The notes under the pieces: model-generated
What the model was told of the DNA's origin: nothing
Database searches by the model: none
The model's input: only the letters and a program-made list of their open reading frames with translations
Program-made: the position numbers and the translations under genes
Assembly (NCBI GenBank): GCA_963662155.1
Contig: OY759265.1
Coordinates: forward strand, 13,799,761-13,863,760
Direction: 5' to 3'
DNA: 64,000 nt
From: Lamellibrachia columna
Taxonomy: Eukaryota; Annelida; Polychaeta; Sabellida; Siboglinidae
In this document: positions 48,758 to 60,845 of the stretch, one piece after another
Numbering within the stretch: position 1 is the stretch's first letter
How the letters are laid out: each line of letters begins with the position of its first letter

Positions 48758-51700
48758 ATTTAGTGCAATAAAAGATATGGACTGAAGTTTAACATTTCAA
48801 AGAAATTAACATTTCAAAGAAAGACCCAGCAGATGCGCCAGACATTACAGAAGCAGACCTGGCTATCAACGTAAAGTCACCCACCAAGGAGAAAATAATT
48901 AATATTACAAGGTAATTGTTACTGATAATGTGCTGTCTATGGTGACATACACTGTCATGCACAGTGTGACACCCAGTGCAATAAAAAACAGTATTGCACT
49001 GTTATAAATGTGTGACAAACAATGAATTAAAATGACACGGGTTGTAAAATGCATAAATTTCCATTTTACTGCATTAAATGTGTTGAAATGTTATGAACCC
49101 ATAAAATATATACCATATCAAACCATAATGAATTTGATGCACTCGTTGCGTTGAATGTTTCATTGGGCTCGCAAGCTTGCTCCATAAAACATTCTGAAGC
49201 AATGCATGCATTATGAAGGAACTCGAGAAGGCACCGGGTCATGACCAGTTAACTGCAGTTATTCAAAGCAGACCCTGAACTAGCAGCAAGACACCTTTCA
49301 CCCTGGTGCAAAGGTACCATTTTAAAAGTAAGGCGACCTCACCGACTGTGAGAACTGGCGAGGCACTACCTTGATGCCTTTCCCCAGTAAGGTCTTCTGC
49401 AAGATCATCAAGTGGCAATTCTTGATGGCGGTAGATAAAATATCATAAAAAGAACAGGCAGGATTCCGAAATGGAAGAGGATGTACAGACCACATTTTCA
49501 CTGTCACAAACATCAGTGAGCAGTGCACAGAGTGGCAGAGAGAACTGTGTGTAGACTTTGAATAGCATCAATGTCATCCATAGAGAGAGTCTCTAGAGAA
49601 TACTGCGCACATATAGAATCCTATCACATAGTGTGGACCTCACCAAGCTGTCTTATGAGAATGAAACATTCATCAACAGATATCACATTCAAGGTCAAGT
49701 CAGGAGTGAGACAAGGTTGTGTGATGTCAGCAGTTTTATTCAACCTGTTGACCATAGACTGGATCATGAAGAGGACAACAGAAGGGCCCACAAGAGGAAT
49801 GAGCCGACTGCAGAACAACAGAAGTGGCAAAGTGTTGTTTCTGTCTGCCGAGCAAAGAGGAACAAGCACATAAGTCGTTTGTTGTTGTTTCATTTAGTGG
49901 ATATTTGAGATTATTATTGTTTCAGGTAAAAAACTTTTTCACATTCGTTTTGTTATGAAATTTGCAACTGGAACACATTATAAATGTGGTTTGTAATGCT
50001 GGTGTTTATGTTATGTTGAATTAATAATAGCGGTTTGGATGAAATTTTTTTAATATTAGTTGTATTTGTGTACTGAGAAAAAACATTTAGATAGTACTAA
50101 AATTCAATGCATAAACGAAATAGACAAGCAAATAATTGTTGTGTTTCTTAGCACCAATATCATTCGTAAATGCCTTCAAAATATGTTTTATATATTGAAG
50201 GTAGAATCTACTGCAGTGTGTTGTCCTGGCGCCAATGGTTACCTATGTTTATTGTGTTCATGTGGCTAAATACAAACAGCTCAGACACTGCATGGCTATT
50301 AGCATCATTATTTATAATACACACTTGAATGTGACATCTATGTTTTGCTTTAAAAAGGCATGCCTCAGAATATTTCACATTTATGACAATCAAAACAGAA
50401 AAATCAATGGTGATTACACATTTAAAAAACCGGCCTTCGAGCAAGGAGAAAATACTCCGATTATGCCAAATTAATCATGATCGAAAAACTTCTAAATAGT
50501 TGATAATTATGATGAATTAACTTACATTTGATGACGGGTCTCCTTTGTCAGATGGATCCATTTCCATCGAGTTGCTTCTTGCTGCAAGATCAGTTAAACA
50601 ATTAAATATGAGCCAACCAATAGTAACCCACAGAATTCTCAATGAAATGTTGCAGCTGAAAGAATATTATTAAATTTACATTTTTCTTCCCGTATAATAA
50701 AACATTGCCAAGTGTGTGCTGATGTATTAGGGGCAATTGTTGTCATTTATCTATTATTTGTACAGCGCACACTAAAGGGATCAAGGCCTTCGTAAAAAAT
50801 GTTTGAATGTTGGTCGCATGCGAAATATGACCACCATTGCATCATGCCGTGCCACGCTGTGAACTGTTACAGAACTGCTATTGTTTTAATTTAAATCATG
50901 TAGCCATTCTCAACGAGGCACTGTAATACAGTCGGACATCTTGGAAATTCACTACTTCATGGGAAGCAGCTATCAATATGACACTGCAGAGTTGTTAGAA
51001 AAACACAAAGTTTTAATATAATTATTGGACATAAATGTTTGTGAACATATTCTGATGGGTATTATTGTCCTATACACATGCACTGTGTCATAACATTGAT
51101 ACATGGATTATATGGAACATTATAAACATTGTAAAGTACTAATTGAGGGAGTGGGTATGAGAATTAGTAATGCGGAATCATAAAACAGCAAATATAGAAA
51201 TTAAAAATGAAACTGTACAAATAAACATTAACCACATCCAAACATAACCACATTGACTATTACCAACTTGAGAGGAGTAATGGCTTAACGAATTTGTTCT
51301 AATCACAACTATTGAGATTTTCTTACTGAATGTTTGCGGCTACTGTTTGTAGCCTTCTTCATGAACTGAATTTTGGGGTGACTAGTTCTTCTTCTGCTCA
51401 CCAGTCGGCATGGCAAGCAGGCCGTCTCATACATCACTGAGTCGATATCCCGCCTCATTTCAATTCATGATTGGAATCACCCCAGAATTGAGTTCTTGAT
51501 GAAAGCGACTGACGGTTGTTGAAACATTGAGTAAGTAAATCACAATAAGAAGAAAATTTTGACGTCATTCTCAACCAACGTGATGAACATTTTCACGAAT
51601 GTTGAGAGGAGATGATGAGGACAAACCTTGTTTGGATGTGAAGAACTTCTGTGCTTCCATCACAACCATGACAATGATGTAGAAGACAATGTAAGCCGCC

Positions 51701-54700
51701 ATCACCCACATGACGCTGTCCTTGAAGCCTCCTAGTTTCACTCCACTGAACACATTGATGACTACAAGTAAAACACAAAGGTTTCTTCAGGCATTTTATA
51801 TGTGTGAAAATTGTATTTTATAAGTGGACTCCACTTATGAGAATCGTAAATAACAGAATCAACCGCTTAGTAGAATCACATATACTGGTTCAAATAAATT
51901 TGTGACTGAATCAAACATATTTTGCGGAACGGAATCATTTCCTATTCACATGTTCTATTAAAATGTGCAACTTAACAAATTGCTCCGGCCTGTTACCAGA
52001 GTTACCAGTGTCCACTATGCAGAATAAACGTCCCTCCTTATGTAAATTTATTCATATTGGTGAAATTGTTTTTAAGCAATCTCTCTTAATGTGCAACTTT
52101 ACAAGTCAACACTGCGCATTTACTGCATGTGAAAATTCAAAACAGGTGATCCAGTATTGACTGCAAAGTAACATTCAGCATCTCTGGATCATTCACACTA
52201 AAGGGCAAGATCTACACTGATCTAAACCCAGTTAAGAACTTGTATGAAATATATATTTTTACAAAAAGGGAATAGTTTTATATGCTGCTAGAAAACTGAA
52301 TTTAAAATGTGACTGTCTGTCTTTGTTTGCAGGAGCAAAATTACTTGATGGCCGGACATTGAAAAATGCCTACAGTCATTGCTACTGTTTTTTCCTGAGG
52401 GCTCCATATTGACTGTAAATAATTATGTAATTATGTTATAAAATATGGGCAATAAAGCACATGCTGTTGACAGTAGTTTGTTCTGTTGAGGGGCAGGTAG
52501 GGTCCGCAAGTTTACCAAGGGCCAGGTGGCCTCAAATTATGTCATTTGTGACAAACAATGAGTCAATGACATACAATGGCATACAGTGACATACATGACA
52601 TGATGAGTGCGCTCATTCCGACGCTGAAATGTGCCCAGTCAAACAGAGCACGATTCTTTGCCCCGGGCGAACATCTAAAGAAGGTCATTATTGGCTGAAA
52701 AAAATTAATGCAGATGGGACTATTACTGGCAGGAAACTGCATGATTAAAAAGTCAGGCAGTAGTTTTACAGAGGATAATAGTATTGTGTTACCAGAAATA
52801 ATGGTCTCATTCTCATTCAAATAAAATAGTTCACTGCGAATCAGGTCCATTGATGTTCAAAGTTGTAGCGCGTGAATAGATTAAGTTATGTGGTGCACAG
52901 TTGGTTTAATAAAAGCATGCATGTTTTTGTAAAAATTATCAAAAGAATATACTTTCATCTTTCAATCAGGTTATCTTTCAATCAACTTGTGAAAGTATGA
53001 AAACCCTTTATTCTACTGTACAGATCCTGACCACTTTTGTAATTTTTTGCACTGAATTTTGACTGGACGATTTCACAGGAAAATTTAAAAGTTTGTCCGA
53101 TGATTCCACCAAAACTAAACACCAAATTTTTACAAAAGAGCCTGCAGGTTGTAGTGGGTACTAGACAGGTAAAAAAAATTTCGTGAAATGAGTCTGAAAT
53201 AAGTTGTGAAAAAAAATTCAGAATTTAATAAGAATGTAAAAACTCACATTGATGATGACCAGGGCTGTGATTGCAATGCCCATTGGGGGGTGAGCCTGCA
53301 AAAAGCCAGCATCCCCTGAAAACTGAAAACAGAGGATGACGGTAAGAATCAGTGGAATTTGTGCATGTATTTCTGCCTGATAGCACCCTTGCCAGGGGTG
53401 GTAGTAGTACTGCTTTACCCCTGCCAGATGGACATGTTGAAACATTGATTTATACCACACCATGTGCGGATGTATGCGGTATCGTTTGTACTTAGTTCCA
53501 CTTGCTGTCTTGGTCGGCATGTGTCTGGGTGCTAGACGCTCCTGTGTCCAAACTAAAGACTGAAGACTGTTTCCAGGAAATGCCTATCATTATCCGTCCG
53601 ACAATGACAGGTACACTACCAATTAAGGTTAAGTTCCCATATGCAGGCCCTGTAAATTCCAGTGAGCAATCCCATTGGTTAACACAGCAACTAAAAAATT
53701 AGCGTTTCAACAAGTTGACCTTGACCTGTCAGGTGTACTGATGTGGGGATCGAGTGGCCCCTGTTGGCAAGGATAGTACTGACAAAGAGTTTGTATTAAT
53801 AATGAATAATCAATATTAATAAAAAAAGTGATTTCAATCTAAAACAATTACTAAAATTTTAACATTAAATTACAATTTCATTCATGCTCTTGATAGAAGT
53901 CAGGTGCTATCTGATTTTGAATATAATCCACAAGGATACATTAATTTAACACCATTCCAGATCTCTCCTTTTGAGATTCCAAGAAATCAGTGCTATTGAT
54001 CAGTTAAACAGAATGCACAAATGGTTTTAATTGGTAATCTAAAAGACATTGTGACACTGAATTTATTAATGTTTGTAGCTCGGTTGGTTAATAATAATAG
54101 TCTTACCATCATGACCCATCATATCTTAATATTTTGGAAAATACATGATTTGGCAACGAAATAAAAGATAACAATTTTACAACATATGTCAAGACCACTT
54201 TATTGCAATTAATATCGGAATTCCTTTAATATTGGCATGTCAAATTATAATTTTAAACATTTTGTGATGGTAAATATACTACAACAATTAAGATTACACA
54301 AAGTAAATCATTGTTAACTTATATGTACATTAAGATCCCAAAAATTAGCAGAATTTGGGCATTTTAATTATTAGACAAAATTCCCAACTAATCATATATG
54401 AGTTAATCAATAACAATCATTGTATATTGCCTTTAAATGAGACAACTTTCTTGACTGGCTGACACAGTACTTGCCTGTGAGTAGTCTTTCACTTGGACAA
54501 AGATGATAATAAAGGCAGCAACTGTACACAGGAAGGCAAGCACCATGAGGGAACGGTGAATCTGAAACAACACAATCGGGTCTGCTCTTCTTCATAGGAT
54601 CCAAATAAGAACTTGGGGCAGTGTTAATATAGAAAATTCAAATGACCCAAACCAAATTGTATGTGGGTCAGAGTCCCCTTGGATTATCAGAGTTGAAGTT

Positions 54701-57700
54701 AGAAAGGTATATTTTTTAGTGGTTTTTTTTTGCAATTATCTGCTTTCCATTAACTGCATTGTCAATGCAGTTAATGGAAATGCCTCAATTTTTTTTCAAG
54801 TGATGTGGGTGAGAGGTGTCAAAGCTATAAACAAAATTATTCTTGAAATTTTTAATATCTACTAATCCCCCAACTGTTGGTTGGTCAATTGTACCAATGA
54901 TGCGGTAGAACAGACTCCACATAACTGTACCAATGATGCGGTAGATGGCAGCATTAACTGTTTAGAACAGACTCCACATAACTGAATCAATCTGCTCTGG
55001 CATGAAGGATACTGTTAAGTGGAGTGCACTTTATATTAATTGTTATTAATTCAATATAATTATTCTAGCAATGAGATGTAAATGTGTAACTTGTAGCGGA
55101 CTCACAAATTGTTGAGATGGAAACTATGAAATACACGCACAAATCTACTGGATGGATGCTTTCTGAAGATATTGGAATGTTAGTCTGTGGCGAGGACATA
55201 CACGCATATGTTGTTTTTACCAGTATAGCAGTAGAGTCTACTAGAATATAAGCTGACAAGATTCTGACAACAAACCAGGCTTTGGCATCAAGCATCTTAT
55301 ACCTGATCCATCACCAAATTTGTTTTATCCATCATTAAAAACTTGTCTTATCCATCTTTAAACGTTTTCTTATCCATCATCAAACTTGTCTTATCCAATC
55401 TCAAACTTGTCTAATCCATCCTCAAACCCATCTTATTAATCATTAGAAACTTGTCTTATGCATCACTAAACCAATGTCTTATCTATCATCAAACTTGTCT
55501 CATTCATCATTAGAAGCTTGTCTTATCTGTGGCTGCAACATCACTAAACTTGTCTTATCCATCACAAAACTTGTCTTATCCATCATCCAACTTGTTCTAT
55601 TCATCAATAAACTTGTCATGTCCATCACCAAACTTGTCTTATCCATCACCCAACTTGTTCTATTCATCAACAAACTTGTCATGTCCATCACCAAACTTGT
55701 CTTATCCATCACCCAACTTGTTCTATTCATCAACAAACTTGTCATATCCACCACCAAACTTGTTTTATCCATCTTCAAACTTGCCTTGTCCATCCCCAAA
55801 CTATTCCAAAGATATCCATCAACAAACTTACGAGGTACTTACAACAAACCAGACTTTGGTGCCAAGCAGGGTGCTTTTTGGCCAGGCTGTCTTGTAGTGG
55901 CGTGCGATGAACATACCAGTTGCGGCCGCAACAACCCAGGCAGCTATCATGAGAACACCTGCAAGCATAAACATTAGGGGGCGTACATTGGCATGGGTTT
56001 GTTCAGGGACAGCCACATCAGATCTGTTCATCTTATTGTAGATTTACTGGAGTTAGAACTCTTCTATGTAGTGGAGATAGCAATGCAAGTGTTTCCTGTT
56101 TCAATGATCAGGTACACACACACTTATATACTAGTCAGTGTCAAATTCAACCTATAGAATATGCCATTTTCACAAAAATCTGAAGAAACATTTTGTGCAA
56201 GAGATCGATATACCAATTCACTAAGAGTTATTTCATCAATGCAAACATATTATTAGAAAAGTTGTTTTGAGTAAAAAAACTTACAAATATTAAATGTCCG
56301 AACCATATCATGCGATACGAGGAAACCGGTTAAATTCATGCTATATCTATGGCAAACCATACTGACAATAAACAAAATAAATGCATAAATGTCACTCAGC
56401 CGTTTATTATTAGCTATTGAGGCTAACTTTTAATTAGTATCTTGTGCAAATTAAAGCAGTTGAATGACTACAAAGACATTTAATTTGTTAAGAAGAAAAC
56501 ATTATTTTTTAATGACAAACCACAAACAAAAGGTGTGTAAAGAGTAAAGTGCTTTGAGCAGTCCCAAGGACTGGATACAGTGCTATATAAAAACGTACCT
56601 TTTTTAAAAAGGTGTGTTTGTGCGTGCATGCATGCGTGTGTCATATGCAGTGCCTATAATTGTCATATTTAAAGGATTTACTGTTATATTAGGATTTACT
56701 GTTATATTAGAAGAAAAAACAAGGTTGAAATGTATCTAGGGCTGGTAATATGATTTCAAAGTTTTTCTTTGAGGAATTTTTTAAAAGATGAAACATTTGT
56801 TTACTCAAGTATGAAAGAACATTTATGTTAATGTCATTTCTCCATTGTGATTTTCCTTGAGAAATATTTGTTTTATGTAGAAAAGGAAGAAAACAATTTA
56901 ATTTGCTCGGACCATAGTTTTTCTGTTACTAGAATTTAATCTTTTTTCCTCTGGTTTTGATTCTAAAAAAATGCACACATGCTTTATAAACACACACTAT
57001 TTTGTAGTGCATTATATTGGTCATCTTTTTTCATATTACCACATTGTTCTATTTATTTCAATTTTTATGACAAGTCAGGCTTGTCATAGTTCTTCCACAT
57101 GCTTTTTGAAACACATACACAAATACTTGTAATGAATTTTTTTCTTAAATATTTAACACGTTTTAATTATTCCTACTTTTATGACAAGACTGGCTTGCCA
57201 TACATCTTCCATAGAAGGGCAATTACTGTCACGACGCCAAGAACGAGACACAACAGCAGACATTCAATAATAATATATAGTAAGCATTTTTTTATCTGGG
57301 TATGAATATAATAAAAGTGTTCCGTGTTGTATTAAATATCAACATATATTTTGCTCAGACAAGACTCTATCGTTATTGTCGTGAACATACGCTGTGAAGT
57401 CTCAAATGCGAGATCAAGCGATATTTCAGTGGGTTCAATTTAGGAATGGGTTGAATTTGACACCAGTGACTATATGCATAGCTCTACAATTACAAATGAG
57501 ATGATTTTATTTGAAACTGAATCAGTAAATTGTACACATATAACCTCATGACCAATAGACACTATTTATCTTAGCTAAAATGCAATATATTATCTTATGC
57601 ACGACTAATTTTTTGTTAGTAGATGCATATGTTTCAGTGGATTACCAACTTGTTTTGGTAATCATACAATTTAGTTGAGCCTATGCAGCGGTATGTCCAA

Positions 57701-60700
57701 TACTGCTTCAGTCAATCCTTGTTCATGCACTCTGCAGAGGAACCCCAAACTAGCCTAGACCTTTTTGTTGAGGCCTACACAATCCTGGGACTTTCCATCA
57801 GCGTCAGGAAGATGAAGGTCATCCAACAAGTTACCTCAGGCAATGGGACCTTCCAAAATCAAAGTCTCCCTAGGAACCCTTGAAGCTGTCGAGCACTTCC
57901 CATATAGGGAGTCACCTGTTCCAAAAGACAACCATTGAAGAAGAAATGCAGCACCAAATCTGCTGTGTCAGCTCCTATAGGAAACTCTGCCACTGAGTCA
58001 TTAATTACCACCACATCAGGAAGGAGACCAAAGTAATGGTGTACAATGCCACTTGCATCATATTGAGGCGTGGGTCACCTGCCATCACCACCAAAAGAAA
58101 TATCATTAACATTGCCATTGGAAGATGTTCCTTATTCAGTGGGAAGACACCCAGACAAGTCCTCTTTTCTCAGCTGAGCCATGGCCAGAGAACCTGTGGT
58201 GACCGGATAAAGAGATACAAAGACATTCTCAAGACCTACCAAAAGAGAGCCCACAGTTGTAGGATCTGCATATCAGGAATTGGGCTAGTTAGTCACCACA
58301 GGACCCATGACTGACCATTAGCAGACATCACCCAAAGGACTGCTGATAATAATGAATCAATGCCTGAGTTACCTTATCCATCATCAAACTTGTCATATCC
58401 ATCACCAAACTTGTCTTATCCATCACCAAACTTGTCTTACCAATCACCAAACTTATCTTATACATTACCAAACTTGTCTTGTCCATCACCAAACGTATCT
58501 TGTCCATTACCAAACTTATCTTGTCCATTACCAAACTTGTCTTATCCATCACCAAATTTTTCTTATTCATTACCAAACTTGTCTTATCCATTACCACATT
58601 TCCCTTATTCATTACCATACTTGTCTTATTCATTACTAAATTTCCCTTATCCATTACCAAACTTGTCTTATCCATTGCCGAACTAATTTTATCCATTATC
58701 AAACTTGTCTTATCCAATACCACACTTGTCTTATCCATAATCAAACTTTTTATGTCCATCACTATATCATGTGTGGGGCACAGTTAAAAGGTTATAACAA
58801 AGGACTCTGAATCATGGTTTTAGATTCTCTTGCTGATGTTTCGAAACTTGGGCAATTTCATTCACTCCAAGTCGCTTCAGTTCACTCAACTGTATAAATG
58901 TGTACCTGGCTACTGACAGTGGTGGATACGTGAACAGATAGTCTTCATGTAGTAATTGTAGAGAGGCTGAATGCTTCCCAGAGAGAATGTTAGAGTGAAA
59001 AGGCTGTCAGGTGTGACGTGTAAAGCGCTCTGAATAGTCCTTGGGACTGGACATCGCCCTTTATAAGAACATGATTAAAAAAAATTGTGTTATCCAGGAA
59101 TGAGCTGGTAAAGTAGATGATAGAGACAAATTTGTCTCCCATGACCTACCGTGCGTCTTGTGCAGAACTGATCGCCTTGAAATACTTGCCGATTCGACGG
59201 CTGCTGTCAGATTGACTAGGTCGCGAGAGAGAATGCGTGAATTGCCACTGTGCTGCCTCTTTGTCTTGTCTATATACAACAACAATAACAGCAGTGAGAA
59301 TTACAACTAAAATTGCAACCAACTAATCTAACAACAGTGAAACCATTTAATTTGTCTACAACTAACATGTTTATTAAAAGTGTGCACCGCAATGACATAA
59401 ACCAACTATTATACTATACTATACTATACTAAACTATTATACTCTACTATACTTTACTATATTATTATACTATACACTACAGTTTTGAACATCAGTGAAC
59501 CTGATTTGTGACGGGCTAATTCAACTGAGGAGGGAGATTTAAATTTACCAAAAAAACTTTTAAATGAATTACATAAATGCCCAGTAGTTTGGTGCTAAAC
59601 AACCTTTAAATGTTGACTAAACCTTTAAATCCACATACTAATTTGCCAAAGTTAAGTTAGTGTATTTCTTGGTAAGTAAGTAGTTCAAGAAGTTATTAAT
59701 AATGGAAGACAGACAGAGAGACAGACAGACAGACATATTTATTTTGACCATGTATTAATCTTTGAAGTTGAAACAACTAATACAAATATAAAGATTAAGG
59801 AATTTTATTTAGCAGGGGTGAAACAGGTTGAGGGAACTTGATAAATGTTACCAACAAGCTGCAGTGCAGACAACTAGAATGTAATCAGATTGACTGATCT
59901 TGAATGCAAATGCAATTGGTTCTAAAGTTTGGAAGCATTTAAAGAAAAAAATTTACACTGTTTTAAACCACACTTCGAAATTTGCTAAATGCTAAACTGC
60001 ACTAGTAATGGGCCACTGCACTAGTAATGGGCAACTGCACTAGTAATGGGCCACTGCACTAGTAATGGGTAGGCCTACACACTCTTTAGTAAAATAATTT
60101 CTGCATTATTCTATACATGCAAATAACATCGTTTCAGAAGCACAAATGTGCTTGCATCAAAGATATAATTTAGATCCAGAACTCAAGAAATATGTATTCC
60201 AAATTGCATTTCCACAATAAATCCTTGGTTGTCCCTCGTTCTGATAATGACTTTTGCATGTGCCTGTTCACAATTATGCTTAATGATTGTGTTTTGTTGT
60301 GCCTCTGAGCTCAGGTTCCTGAGGATACAGGTGCCATAGAAGTTAATTATTATTATTATTAACACTTGGGTCTGATAGCAGTTTCTGGGAGATGACCTAA
60401 CCTATATAGTTGTATTGGAAGGAGTGCATGAGTACCTGATTTCAAGTCACCATATGCGAGCATGACATAGTATTTTTCTTTGGCGAGGTCGAACACGTTG
60501 TTCTGCCCAGGTACGCTGATGTTACGAGTGAACTCACAGGTGAGGTGACCACCGGTATTGCTAGATGAAGTACGGCTCAGACCAGCCTGTTCCAACTGAA
60601 ACAGGGATGCACGGATAAAAAATACATTTTCATGATCGATCATCGGTTTATCTAACCGACTGATGATCCATCAATCAATGATCGATCACAGAAGTTCATC

Positions 60701-60748
60701 AATACTGTATATTTGATAAATATCACTGTTTCTATTTGTATTTCTGTA

Positions 60749-60845
<97 letters not shown>

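Noticed and set aside
55474..55977. 167-codon frame and the opposite 99-codon [13 protein letters not shown] frame
   Set aside because: Translations of the 21-bp minisatellite; the period is a multiple of three so the frames stay open.
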